This document shows positions 25,722 through 35,000 of a DNA stretch of 64,000 bases, one piece after another. Source of the stretch: an uncultured Bacteriovorax sp. (GTDB lineage: Bacteria > Bdellovibrionota > Bacteriovoracia > Bacteriovoracales > Bacteriovoracaceae); contig CAMLMH010000006.1 in assembly GCA_946481315.1 (NCBI GenBank), positions 124,001 to 188,000 of the forward strand. The letters are read 5' to 3'. A program made the translations under genes and the position numbers. The first letter of the stretch is position 1; each line of letters begins with the position of its first letter. The notes under the pieces were generated by a model. That model worked only from the letters and a program-made list of their open reading frames with translations, ran no database searches and had not been told where the DNA came from.

Positions 25722-27437
25722 TCAAATTGCCCCGAATTCCAGTTTTTCGACCATAAGCTGAATACTTTCATTTCCATTAAAACGGTTAAGACCCAAGGTG
25801 AAATATACAGAAAGGTCTGTCTGGCGCATGTTCTGAATAGAATAAACTTCCTGAGGCATTAACGAATCAAATTTTCCTACATAATTAAAACTAATGCCTC
25901 GCAATTTTGTCTTATCCTTGGATAAGCTCCAGCGAACGTGAACATCTTTCATTAAATCATAAGAGTCAAGCTTTACACCTTTAATTCGAAATTTAGGTTT
26001 CTCATTACCCATTCCGAAAGGCTCCAGAAGATCCAGATCGCGCATGAGTTGAGGATTTATTTCGGAAGCTTCAATGTCCAGATCGTGGAAGTCCATTCGA
26101 GTTCTCTCGATGGCAGGTACATCTTTGAGGTGTAAATTCATTCGTTCAATGAATGGACGTAAATTTTCTTTTGGCATGGACAAACCTGCCGCAGCTTTGT
26201 GACCACCAAATTTAATAAAAAGAGATTCTTCTTTTTTAAGAAGATTGAAGATGTCCAGATGACCCGCACTTCGGCAAGAAGCCTTAATAATTCCTTCGTG
26301 TTCTGAATCGGTAAAAACAATCGCCGGAACTTTAAAAGTTTCTACCAGCTTTGAAGCAACTATTCCAATCACTCCTTCATGCCAATGTGGCTGGTAAGCA
26401 ATAGTGATCAGATGCTCATACCTGCTACTTAAACTTAAACTTTTAATTTCACGCGAAATAAGCTCGCGTGCTTCATTAAAGACTTCGTTCTGAATAAATT
26501 TACGTTCCTGATTACAGTGAACCAGCAAGTCGTAATACTTTCTGGCTTCTTCTTGAGAAGTGGAAATAAGGAGTTTTAATGAAGCTTCCGGATGTTCCAG
26601 GCGGCCTTTAGAATTAATCAATGGACCAATGTGAAAAGCTAATTTTTCAGAAGGAATAGTTTTGGCATTTAACTCTTCAGCTGTAAAAAAAGCACGTATT
26701 CCCGGGTAATCAGTTGTCTTAATCAGTTTGAGACCGTGACGAACCAGCTTTAAATTAACCGGGCTCAAGTGAGCCAGATCACATATAGTTCCGATGGCCA
26801 CAAATTGTAGTAAAGAATACAATGAAGGAATATTCTGACCTCGCTTAATAAGATCAGCACGAACCTGAACAGCAACGGCAAAAGCGACCGCCACACCGGC
26901 CAGTGTTTTTAATTCTTCGTAGTGAGGATTATCAATTTCATCACGTCTGTTAGGATTTATGACGGCGTAAGCCCGGGGCATTTCCTCACGTGCATCTTTA
27001 TGGTGATCTGTGATTATCAGGTCTAGGCCCACTTCCAGTGCTTTTTCTGCTGCTTCATTATTGGTGATTCCACAGTCAACGGTTATTAAAACTTTAATTC
27101 CCTTAGCTGCTGCTTCTTCAATGCTGGAAATATGCAGCCCATAGCCTTCTATAAACCGGGATGGCTGGACCACATCAACTTCTACATTTAGCATTTTGAA
27201 AAAATGGTAAAAGAGAGCGCAGGATGTTGTCCCATCGACATCGTAATCACCATAAATTCCAATTTTTTCGTTCTTGTCCAGGGCTTCAATAATCCGCGCA
27301 GACCCGCGAGCGAGATCTTTTAAAGAACTCATATCTGGAATAGTTTTTAAATCCCAGGAAAGAAAATTTTCAATCATTTGCTGATTGAAGCCTTTCTTTT
27401 CAAAGAGTCTTTGAATGATAGGATGGAGTGATTGCAT
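25722..27437 (-). CDS. recJ: Single-stranded-DNA-specific exonuclease RecJ
   Basis: A 571-residue DHH-superfamily 5'-3' exonuclease for recombination and mismatch repair. Motif I is IYGDYDVDGTTS (about residues 79-90), motif III is TVDCGITN, and the DHH motif is ITDHHKD. The DHHA1 part has FGGHKAAAGLSM, and an OB-fold domain forms the C-terminal ~100 residues. The length is that of typical RecJ. It is the only gene in its immediate unit; the small zinc-ribbon gene lies 38 nt upstream on the same strand. Confidence 0.95.
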   Translation of the reverse strand: MQSLHPIIQRLFEKKGFNQQMIENFLSWDLKTIPDMSSLKDLARGSARIIEALDKNEKIGIYGDYDVDGTTSCALFYHFFKMLNVEVDVVQPSRFIEGYGLHISSIEEAAAKGIKVLITVDCGITNNEAAEKALEVGLDLIITDHHKDAREEMPRAYAVINPNRRDEIDNPHYEELKTLAGVAVAFAVAVQVRADLIKRGQNIPSLYSLLQFVAIGTICDLAHLSPVNLKLVRHGLKLIKTTDYPGIRAFFTAEELNAKTIPSEKLAFHIGPLINSKGRLEHPEASLKLLISTSQEEARKYYDLLVHCNQERKFIQNEVFNEARELISREIKSLSLSSRYEHLITIAYQPHWHEGVIGIVASKLVETFKVPAIVFTDSEHEGIIKASCRSAGHLDIFNLLKKEESLFIKFGGHKAAAGLSMPKENLRPFIERMNLHLKDVPAIERTRMDFHDLDIEASEINPQLMRDLDLLEPFGMGNEKPKFRIKGVKLDSYDLMKDVHVRWSLSKDKTKLRGISFNYVGKFDSLMPQEVYSIQNMRQTDLSVYFTLGLNRFNGNESIQLMVEKLEFGAI

Positions 27438-27475
27438 GGGATAAAGGTAGCATTCCTCTCCCGCTTAGGCATCCC

Positions 27476-27727
27476 TTACCAGAGAACTGTAAGACCTTTT
27501 ATGAGATCTTCATCGTGCAATTCATGACCATAAGCAAAAAGTTGGTCGAATTCTTTCTGTGATTTGGTGTGGACCTTCGAAAAGTAATTGACAGGGAGGA
27601 AGGATTTTTTGCACTTGGTGCATTTTTGTGGTTCCTGATGTCCTTCATGAATGTGTCCACACATATGGCACTTCTTGATCAGGGTTGTGTCTTTCGTTGT
27701 TGTCTGGCCTTTTAATTCTACCTTCAT
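27476..27727 (-). CDS. Small zinc-ribbon protein
   Basis: An 83-residue protein with two Cys pairs, CHMCGHIHEG and CTKCKKSF, forming a rubredoxin/zinc-ribbon-like knuckle (about residues 20-45). The C-terminal half is acidic and helical (FDQLFAYGHELHDEDLIKGL). I start it at ATG 27727 because AGGA lies 6 nt upstream; in-frame ATGs at 27745 and 27760 are less well placed. Function is unknown; a role as a metal-bound adaptor or nucleic-acid-binding protein is possible. It precedes recJ on the minus strand. Confidence 0.7.
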   Translation of the reverse strand: MKVELKGQTTTKDTTLIKKCHMCGHIHEGHQEPQKCTKCKKSFLPVNYFSKVHTKSQKEFDQLFAYGHELHDEDLIKGLTVLW

Positions 27728-27835
27728 GATATTTCCTATTTTCATTGAAGTAGCGTCCATTGCTAAATTATGATCGAGCTACTTCCTTGCTCAATCACAC
27801 TCAACAACTCTTCGTTATACCTCCGGAAAAAATGA

Positions 27836-27866
27836 GCAAAAAAAGGAAAAATTTTCCTTTTTTTGC
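27836..27866. terminator. AT-rich palindrome, probable terminator of the coiled-coil protein gene
   Basis: GCAAAAAAAGGAAAA (27836-27850) and TTTTCCTTTTTTTGC (27852-27866) are exact complements. It lies 29 nt after the stop of the minus-strand gene at 27895-28671 and ends in an A/T tract usable as a terminator. Confidence 0.55.
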
Positions 27867-27894
27867 CCTTTGGGAGAGTAAAATAATCGGCTAA

Positions 27895-28671
27895 TTACGC
27901 TTTTAAGATACGTTGTGGTTGTAATTGTGGCTGTGGTTTTTGCTCAGGCGCTGATTGAACAGGTGAACCAAAATCATAACCATGAATTGGCTGTTGCATG
28001 ATCATCTGCTGACGATCAAGTTGCATTGGTTGCTGAGCAGGGTAACGGTAAGGGGTTTTGACCAGATCCGGCCATTGGTATGGATTGATTATGTGTTTAT
28101 CAGACACATGTGAAAGTCCAATTCCAAAACCTTCTCCTAGACTCTCAATGGAATAAGGATTCAGTTTAGCCTGGTGATACCCAAATCCATTCCCTAAGCT
28201 TTCAAGTGAATAAGGATTCCATTTAGCTTCATATTGAAAGTCATATTGTGGATATGTAAATTGCTGCATTGATTGTGACATTAATGAGAACATCTGATTC
28301 ATCATCATTGTCTGTTGTTGCTGCTGACTAAGCATTAAATTAGTCATGACTGACATGATATCGACGATTTCCTCAGAAGCCTCAAGCTTGCGGTCTGATT
28401 TTTCTTTTTTGGCTTCTTTTTTATCATTTTCTTCTTTGTTTTTCAGAAGGGCTTTTACTTCATCTATTTCTTTAAGAACAGCTTGCTTATCTTCAACAAG
28501 TTTTTTGACTTCTTTTTCTAATTTGTCCTTTTCTTCTTTAAGACAGTTTAAATCAGCTGAAGCTGGCTTCCTGTTATTTGGATCACAGGCTTTTGACCAT
28601 ACCGACTGAGGAGTCATTGCTGCCAGTACAAAAAGAACAGCAAATGAAGATAGTGGATTGATCTTTTTCAT
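27895..28671 (-). CDS. Exported coiled-coil and repeat protein
   Basis: A 258-residue protein. The signal peptide is about 1-26 (ending VWS). A coiled coil rich in Lys/Glu runs about 43-100, then a Met/Gln stretch about 104-135 (QQQQQTMMMNQM). Two consecutive near-identical repeats follow: AKWNPYSLESLGNGFGYHQ and AKLNPYSIESLGEGFGIGL (about 147-185), with a degenerate third unit starting NPYQWPDL. The tail is Pro/Gln-rich. Two cysteines near the start of the mature chain may dimerise it. No family is recognised; an envelope or adhesive structural role would fit. A possible -24/-12 promoter and a shared palindrome lie upstream. Confidence 0.65.
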   Translation of the reverse strand: MKKINPLSSFAVLFVLAAMTPQSVWSKACDPNNRKPASADLNCLKEEKDKLEKEVKKLVEDKQAVLKEIDEVKALLKNKEENDKKEAKKEKSDRKLEASEEIVDIMSVMTNLMLSQQQQQTMMMNQMFSLMSQSMQQFTYPQYDFQYEAKWNPYSLESLGNGFGYHQAKLNPYSIESLGEGFGIGLSHVSDKHIINPYQWPDLVKTPYRYPAQQPMQLDRQQMIMQQPIHGYDFGSPVQSAPEQKPQPQLQPQRILKA

Positions 28672-28713
28672 AAATTCCCCTTGGTCACATTAAATTGTGA
28701 ATACAATATTCAA

Positions 28714-28729
28714 TACAAGGTATGTGCCA
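28714..28729 (-). promoter_or_regulatory. Possible sigma-54 promoter of the coiled-coil protein gene
   Basis: On the minus strand TGGCAC (28729-28724), five bases, then TTGTA (28718-28714). The -24 half is perfect and spacing is right, but the -12 element has GT instead of GC. Confidence 0.3.
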
Positions 28730-28769
28730 AAATAAGGTGTAATGCTTTAAGCAGGTTAAGCTCGATGGG

Positions 28770-28786
28770 TGTCTAAAGATTTGACA
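28770..28786. repeat. 17-bp palindromic motif, copy 2
   Basis: TGTCTAAAGATTTGACA differs at one position from the copy at 16111-16127. Both lie upstream of minus-strand genes for exported proteins. Confidence 0.5.
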
Positions 28787-28965
28787 GGTAGAATTTATAT
28801 GCTCAAACTTCAGACAGAATTATTTAATTATTTAGTGGATGATACTCTCGTCTACTAATGACCTTATATGTGTCTTCATCGGTATGAATATAAAGTGAAG
28901 TGCGAAGGACATATAGGTCTTTTCCTGAATCTTCATCGACGATCGACGGAAGTTCCATTTGCAGA

Positions 28966-28991
28966 CAAAAAAGCCCCTGTGAGGAGGGGCT
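28966..28991 (-). terminator. Intrinsic terminator of the 119-residue exported protein gene
   Basis: AGCCCC (28972-28977) pairs with GGGGCT (28986-28991). On the minus strand a six-base T-run follows. Confidence 0.85.
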
Positions 28992-29019
28992 AATTTATTT
29001 AAATCTGTATACTGAGAAT

Positions 29020-29379
29020 TTATTCGATATTATCGATAGCTTTTAGAGTCTGGTTCATAGAAGCTTCAAGTTTACGGGCAAGTGCCATCTCCTGTTGGAA
29101 ACGAATCTGTTCCATTTTTTTCTCGACCATGATTCTGTTTCTTTCTTCAAGCCTTTCACGATAAAGTTTTAACTTTTCAGACTGAGTTAGCTTTTTGGGT
29201 TTTGCTCTGACGATCTTTTTAGGTGCACTCACCGGTGCTTCTTCAACTTGATATTGGCCTTCAATATTTAATGCCGGTGCATCGATTGCTTCATCGGCAA
29301 GTGTTAGTTCATCTGGTGCAGTTGTTTCTGCCTGAACGTTAATCGCAAAAACTAAGCTTAGTAGTATTAGAGCTTTCAT
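29020..29379 (-). CDS. Small exported helical protein
   Basis: A 119-residue protein with a signal peptide (MKALILLSLVFAINVQA). An acidic Ala/Pro-rich stretch (about 18-50) follows, then a basic KIVRAKPKKLTQ linker and a long amphipathic helix (about 63-119) rich in Arg/Glu/Met/Gln that should form a coiled coil. No cysteines. Function unknown; size and pattern resemble periplasmic or envelope-associated coiled-coil proteins. It has its own terminator. Confidence 0.6.
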   Translation of the reverse strand: MKALILLSLVFAINVQAETTAPDELTLADEAIDAPALNIEGQYQVEEAPVSAPKKIVRAKPKKLTQSEKLKLYRERLEERNRIMVEKKMEQIRFQQEMALARKLEASMNQTLKAIDNIE

Positions 29380-29554
29380 AAGTACCCCCGTTAATGTGCT
29401 GTCGTTTTAGATTGCTCGTTTTAAAGAGTAAAGAACCGTGTAAAAAATAAAGTGGCACTGGTTTTTAATTTAAATTGGTTGCATTCTGGCCCCGGTGTCA
29501 GAATCAGGATGTGAATAACTGAGTGATCTGCTTGAAAAGAGTAAAGAGTGGTAT

Positions 29555-29570
29555 TGGCACAGGCCTTGCT
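29555..29570 (+). promoter_or_regulatory. Sigma-54 (-24/-12) promoter
   Basis: TGGCAC (29555-29560), AGGCC, TTGCT (29566-29570) match the RpoN consensus TGGCACG-N4-TTGCW, with GG and GC ten bases apart. Expected transcription start is near 29581, leaving about a 40-nt leader before the lipoprotein ATG at 29620. Confidence 0.7.
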
Positions 29571-29619
29571 GATGTCAGACACGTGCTTGATCGGCACTTA
29601 TTCTGAGGGGGATAACAAA

Positions 29620-30258
29620 ATGAAAAATGCAATTTTATTGGTTGGAGCGCTTCTCTTGTCTGTATCTTGTGTGGAATTAAACGGGAGAATGAATGTTCAG
29701 GAAAGTTTGGTTGTTAAAAAGAAGCATGGTTTTTTAAATTTAAAAACATCAAAAGTAGAATTACAACCTGCTAGTTACCAGGCGGGAATAAAAATAAACA
29801 GTGACCGTAATATTACACTTTCTCTTGAAGGCGGGAGCCTTGGTAAGAAGATACTGGTCCCTATTAAAGCCGAAGAAGATCTGAACATCCCTGGAGATGG
29901 TAAATTTGCCATCGCCGGTGAAAAAATTAATCAGCCTTTCGATGTGGTAGGTAGTATTAACACTGATATTTCTTACTCTGATGTTCGTTTCGCTACTGAG
30001 TCATGTACATGGACAACCAGAGAAACTCGTTGTGAAAAAGTTTGCACTACTGAACCCCGCAAATGTGAATCGATTTGCAAGGAGTACACCATTACTCACG
30101 AAGGACGTAAAGAAGTTGAATTTCAATACCGGTACACCAGAAGAGATGTACAGCTGGAGCTGATGCAATCGGGTTCTACGGCACTTAAAGCTTCTTTAAA
30201 TGCTTCAGGAACAGAATCAGACCGAATAACTCTTCGAGAGAGTAGCTGTCACTTCTAA
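29620..30258 (+). CDS. Cysteine-rich lipoprotein under a sigma-54 promoter
   Basis: A 212-residue lipoprotein. ATG 29620 is preceded by GAGGGGGAT; upstream in-frame codons overlap the promoter. The lipobox is LLSVSC (Cys17). The mature part is beta-rich up to about residue 125. It then has a dense cysteine segment, ESCTWTTRETRCEKVC and CESICKEYT (about 127-157), and a final Cys two residues before the end. Such spacing suggests a small disulfide-knotted domain. No family is recognised. Dependence on RpoN suggests regulated, stage- or stress-specific expression. Confidence 0.65.
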   Translation: MKNAILLVGALLLSVSCVELNGRMNVQESLVVKKKHGFLNLKTSKVELQPASYQAGIKINSDRNITLSLEGGSLGKKILVPIKAEEDLNIPGDGKFAIAGEKINQPFDVVGSINTDISYSDVRFATESCTWTTRETRCEKVCTTEPRKCESICKEYTITHEGRKEVEFQYRYTRRDVQLELMQSGSTALKASLNASGTESDRITLRESSCHF

Positions 30259-30284
30259 TATCAAATTAAGGTTTTTTTCAGATA

Positions 30285-30315
30285 AAAAAAGGCCCTCGTA
30301 ATGAGGGCCTTTTTT
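30285..30315. terminator. Bidirectional intrinsic terminator
   Basis: AAAAAAGGCCCTC (30285-30297), loop GTAAT, GAGGGCCTTTTTT (30303-30315). It ends both the plus-strand lipoprotein gene and the convergent icd gene. Confidence 0.93.
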
Positions 30316-30316
30316 A

Positions 30317-31546
30317 TTAAACGTTGTTCAGAGCTTTTTTCAGATTTTCATCAAGAGCATCAAGGAACTTCTCAGTTGTTAAATACTGATCAGCTGTGAC
30401 TTTCTCGCCGTAGATACAAACAGCAAGATCCTTAGTCATTTTTCCTGATTCAACTGTTTCAACACAGACTTTTTCCAGTGTCTCACAGAAATGAATAAGT
30501 TCTTTGTTGTTATCCAGCTTTCCTCTGTGACCTAGACCGCGAGTCCAGGCGAAGATTGAAGCGATTGGGTTTGTAGATGTCGGTTTACCCTGCTGGTGCA
30601 TACGGTAGTGACGAGTCACTGTTCCGTGAGCCGCTTCAGCTTCCATTGTTTTTCCATCTGGAGTCACAAGAACTGAAGTCATAAGACCAAGAGAACCGAA
30701 GCCCTGAGCGACAGTGTCCGACTGAACGTCACCATCGTAGTTTTTACAGGCCCAAACGAAATTTCCATTCCACTTAAGAGCAGAAGCCACCATATCATCG
30801 ATTAAGCGGTGTTCGTATGTGATCCCAAGAGATTCAAATTTTTTCTTGTAATCAGCCTGATAAATTTCTTCGAAGATATCTTTAAAGCGTCCATCATATT
30901 TTTTAAGAATGGTGTTTTTTGAAGAAAAGTACAGAGGCCATTTTTTTGAAAGGGCCATGTTAAAACATGAGTGAGCGAAACCACGGATTGATTCATCAGT
31001 GTTGTACATTGAAAGTGCAACTCCCGGGCCCTTGAAGTTATAAACTTCTTTTTCGATTTTTTCGCCGTTTTCCCCAACAAATGAAATCGTAAGTTTCCCT
31101 TTTCCAGGGACAACGAAATCCGTTGCACGGTATTGATCACCGAAAGCGTGACGGCCGATCATGATTGGAGCTGTCCAGTTTGGAACTAGCCTTGGAACAT
31201 TTTTACAAATGATCGGTTCACGGAAAACAGTTCCATCGAGAATGTTTCTGATCGTTCCGTTTGGTGATTTCCACATTTCTTTTAGATTGAATTCTTTTAC
31301 GCGTGCTTCATCAGGAGTGATTGTCGCGCATTTAATACCAACGTTATATTTTTTGATGGCCTCAGCAGCATCAACTGTAACCTGGTCATTTGTCTGGTCA
31401 CGGTATTCCATTCCTAGATCGTAGTATTTAATATCCAGATCAAGGTAAGGAAGGATGAGTTTATCTTTGATAAATTTCCAGATGATTCTGGTCATTTCAT
31501 CGCCATCGAGTTCCACTACTGGATTGGCCACTTTAATTTTTTTCAT
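30317..31546 (-). CDS. icd: NADP-dependent isocitrate dehydrogenase (eukaryote-like type II)
   Basis: A 409-residue TCA-cycle enzyme converting isocitrate to 2-oxoglutarate. It begins [21 protein letters not shown], the signature of the homodimeric type II IDH found in eukaryotes and some bacteria, not the E. coli Icd type. The substrate block [19 protein letters not shown] (its Ser/Asn/Arg residues bind isocitrate) and metal-binding DDMVA and [13 protein letters not shown] are present. I start at ATG 31546, with AAGGA 8 nt upstream. A terminator-like hairpin separates it from the upstream pseudo-receiver gene. Confidence 0.95.
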   Translation of the reverse strand: MKKIKVANPVVELDGDEMTRIIWKFIKDKLILPYLDLDIKYYDLGMEYRDQTNDQVTVDAAEAIKKYNVGIKCATITPDEARVKEFNLKEMWKSPNGTIRNILDGTVFREPIICKNVPRLVPNWTAPIMIGRHAFGDQYRATDFVVPGKGKLTISFVGENGEKIEKEVYNFKGPGVALSMYNTDESIRGFAHSCFNMALSKKWPLYFSSKNTILKKYDGRFKDIFEEIYQADYKKKFESLGITYEHRLIDDMVASALKWNGNFVWACKNYDGDVQSDTVAQGFGSLGLMTSVLVTPDGKTMEAEAAHGTVTRHYRMHQQGKPTSTNPIASIFAWTRGLGHRGKLDNNKELIHFCETLEKVCVETVESGKMTKDLAVCIYGEKVTADQYLTTEKFLDALDENLKKALNNV

Positions 31547-31593
31547 GCGCATATTCCTTATAGTTATTGAGAATTTTGCCAATAATAGCCTGA

Positions 31594-31641
31594 AAAGCAA
31601 AGAAAGGGGAGAGCTAAAGCTTTTCTTTAGCGACTATCCCC
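31594..31641 (-). terminator. Terminator between pseudo-receiver and icd genes
   Basis: On the minus strand GGGGA and TCCCC (31641-31637 / 31610-31606) bracket GCTAAAG-AAAAG-CTTTAGC (31631-31613). A T-rich stretch follows. Confidence 0.6.
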
Positions 31642-31666
31642 TTAGAAAAAACTTATTAAAGGCCTT

Positions 31667-32074
31667 TCAGGACGCTTTTAGGGCCTTAGATGATGTGGCG
31701 AAAGTTTTACGCACTCTTTCAATCACAGGAAGCATGTTATTGGATTGCAAGACAAATTCATTGGCCCCGCAAAGAATCATTTCACAGACCAGTTCTTCCT
31801 CATTGTCCTTGGAAATATAGAGAATAGGTAACTCCGATTTTGTTTTTAACAGTCTTGTAATTTGTATAATTTCTTCTGCCGGCATATCGTGCATGTTATC
31901 GTGGCAGATAATCAAATTCATAAAATTTCCAAAGCGTTCGAGAATGTGCAGAAAATGGAAACCGCCTGTGGCAAATTCTACGTTGTAACCTTCCAGACGT
32001 AATTTGGTTGCGAGATTATTCCGGTAGGGAAGATTCTCACTAAGAATATAGATTTTGAAATCTTTTTGATGCAT
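31667..32074 (-). CDS. Degenerate receiver-domain (pseudo-receiver) protein
   Basis: A 135-residue stand-alone receiver-like protein. The fold pattern is clear: KIYILSENLPYR (strand 1), NLIICHDNMHDM (strand 3), LPILYISKDN (strand 4), CGANEFVLQS (strand 5). The phosphoacceptor Asp position appears to be His (ICHD). The conserved Lys before the last helix is Gln (VLQS), and the acidic pair at strand 1 is Ser-Glu. It is therefore probably not controlled by ordinary phosphorylation. It starts 2 nt after the stop of the giant exported protein gene, so the two are co-transcribed. Confidence 0.7.
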   Translation of the reverse strand: MHQKDFKIYILSENLPYRNNLATKLRLEGYNVEFATGGFHFLHILERFGNFMNLIICHDNMHDMPAEEIIQITRLLKTKSELPILYISKDNEEELVCEMILCGANEFVLQSNNMLPVIERVRKTFATSSKALKAS

Positions 32075-32076
32075 TT

Positions 32077-35000
32077 TTACTTCTTATAAGATTTTACAGC
32101 TTTTGTTACGAGTTCTTCAGCTTCTTCATTGATACGTTTGTTTTCTTCGGCACTAAAAATTTTCGATTTAAATTTTGGCAGTAAAATATGCTCACGGATA
32201 TAATCTTCTGCTGCCCTTCCTTCAGCGGTAGTTCGAACTTTGCTCCACTCAAATGCATCCTTACCGTACAACATTTTTCCGAAAAAGGATTTTACTCCAC
32301 TCATTTTGTTAATCTGAGTCTGTACTCCAGTTTCAAGAATTCTGTCTCCAAATTTAGGCGAAGTAGCAAGTAAGTTGATCACATTATCTTTGACCTCGTT
32401 GATATTGGAGGTAAGAGCAGGTGAACTCATACTGATCTGATCCACCAGTGCTGGTTTCAGCACCTTTTCCATTACCGTTCGTTTAATTCTTTCACCGTCC
32501 GGAGAATTAAACATTTCTTCAAAGTTTTGCTTCTGCATCAGGGTTTCTTTTAATTCTTTTGGAACATCTTCTTCAGGAATTTTTGCAAAGGCATTTTTAA
32601 CTTCTCCCTGGACCATGGATTTTAAAAACTGATCAAGTGTTCCGTTGCTGTAGAGGAAATCGACGAGCTCACTGCGTGATTTGGCATTGGTGGCTACGTC
32701 GTGAAGATCTGTGGATAATTTTGCAATGATACCATCCAATGTCGATTTCGCATTTTCAGGATTGTATTCTATATATTGAGCAAATAATACTGAAACGGGT
32801 TTTAAAATGGACTCAATATTTTTTCCCATCGCAGGCGTGTACGGAGAACTAGGTAAAAGAACGCTTAGGCATGGGATGAAAGCAGCGAACTCTGTTTTCA
32901 GCATTAAAGTGGCGGCATCTTTTTGATCAGTACTCATCCAGTTTTTAATACTGTTGCGAACAAGTGCCGTACCTCTTTCTTCAAGTTGATTAGTACATAT
33001 CGTTAGTTTATCGGTAATCCCCTCATTCATTTTGTATTTTTTGAGATCATCAAGACAGGCATGGTATCTGGAAATAACTTCATCAATATTTTTCTTCTGC
33101 AGAGAGTATTCTTCTGAACCCAGAGCACCTTTTAGCAAGTGGTTAAGTTTCAATGTTCCTAACTCGCGGGCGAATCCTAGAGCGAAATTTTTTGTACATT
33201 CATCCAGGTGAGCAGCCAATTCATCACCGGTCAGAGGTTTCGCGGTACAGACCAGAAGATCAGTTTCTATACCTTTTAATTCAGGTGGTGTTGAATCGGC
33301 ATTTAGCTGTGCTTTTGTCTCTGCACGACCAAAATTGAGGACAATCGACTGAGTCGCCTCGCGCTTGAGTTCATCAGTACATTTGCTCTGTTTATCGGCA
33401 GGTGTAGAGGCCATACAGCCTTTAAATTTACCTATGAGTCGTGATCTTATTTCGTCTCGTATGGGAGCGAGGCTTTGTCCCGGACGATCTTTCAGATAAT
33501 TGTTTAATGTTACTTCAATCTGATCCTGACCAACGTCTAAGGTAATCGAACCTGCAACTTTATCCGAACAGACGTAAAGATTCTTGGTGTAATCGTTAAT
33601 TGTGAATTGCGATGAGGCTTTACTGTCCAGACAAGCTTCCAGATTTTTGCGGAATGTTTTCTCGACCGTCAAACGATCAGAATCTCGTCCCTTATACATA
33701 TCACCAATTGCTTTTTTAAATTTTAAATCACCGAGAAAAAAAGCAATTTGTTTAATTGAATTTTTTGAGCATGCATTGACCTGATCCATAGCCTTACCGG
33801 AAGCTACCGGCTTATCCAGGCATACCCGGGTTTTGTCAGTAAGTGATTTTACAAATTCATTTACTGCAGACTGAGTAATACCGAAAGCATAAACACCACC
33901 ATTCTTTTTAAGGTATTCATTGACTTCTTTTTCAAAGCCAGCTGCAGTGATTTGTTTTGCTGCCTTAATTGTCAGAGCATCACCACATTTTGCGATTAAT
34001 TCATCTGTTGGGACAGTTCCAAGGCATTTATCGAACTCTTTAAGGACAAGTTCGTCCACCAGCTTTTTTGTCTGGTCAGCATTTAACATGTCACTGGCCG
34101 TAGACCTTATCTGATATTCAGCAACTTTGAGCGCTACATTTTTAGTCAATTTATTAGAGCAGGTATCAATGCGTTTTGTAAGGTCATTTGATTCGCTGAT
34201 ATTGGCAGGTAGCTCTTTATCCAGACAGGCATTAAGTGTTTCAATCGAAGAGATTGTCAGTTGTTGTTTGCCGGGCATATCTTCCGGAATGGCCTTTGCC
34301 AGTTTAGCTCCTGCAACTGATTCAGAAAACTGCAGAATAGTTTTTTTCAGACAGGCTTCACGAGCAGTTGCTGTCTGGTCATTACTCCAGCACCGATTGA
34401 GTATTGCTGGCCCTTCTTGACTTAACTTAAGTGAAACCGCTTTATCGTCCTTGAAACTATTGGAAGCAGTATTACGCAGAGTTTGAGAAACAACCTGGTA
34501 TGTAACTTCGTTGGTAATCGTGTTTTCACATCGATCAATATCCAGCATACCATCTTTGCGGGCACCTTTTTTCTTTTGATCTTCAGCGCACTTTTTAAAC
34601 TGAAGGCTTTTTTCATTGGCCAGTTTTTTGACTTCCGCTGCAGGCATAGCTCCTGCAATTGCCGGCGTTCCGTTGATCTTGTCCAGAACCAGTTGAGAAC
34701 CTGTGGCGGCTACCAGGTTGTCGATGCAATTCATAAACTGATCTGTGTAAGCCCCTTTTCCGTCACCTACGGCCTGAGTACAACTATTAAAAGCCGGCCA
34801 GACCAGCTTCTTGATATTTTGAGCACTGGCAGAACTGGAGGCTTTTGAGTTAATTGTTTTTGAAAGCGAAATGTCGGTAACTTTTAATACACCGGTCTTC
34901 ATCGAGGAAAGAGCACAGGCCTTGACGTCTGCTGCCTGACCTTTTGTATTTGTAATACAGTTTTTATAGAGTTGGGCCTGATTCTGATTAAACGGAGTCC

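Larger units (their letters stand above)
28672..29019. other. 348-bp intergenic region with a possible tiny ORF
   Basis: The longest stretch here without a firm gene. It holds the candidate -24/-12 promoter, the 17-bp palindrome and, at its right end, the terminator of the next gene. A minus-strand frame at 28824-28958 could encode 44 residues (MELPSIVDEDSGKDLYVL... ending REYHPLNN) with protein-like composition, but it has no ribosome binding site and begins right after a terminator. It may be a remnant or chance. Confidence 0.4.

Noticed and set aside
28346..28609. Plus-strand Ser/Phe-rich frame opposite the coiled-coil protein
   Set aside because: Its composition is what results from reading Lys/Glu-rich codons backwards.
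29440..29470. TGGCAC at about 29453 as another sigma-54 promoter
   Set aside because: No GC pair is present at the -12 position.
31594..31820. Plus-strand frame opposite icd and the pseudo-receiver gene
   Set aside because: No ribosome site, and it reads antisense through a terminator and two real genes.
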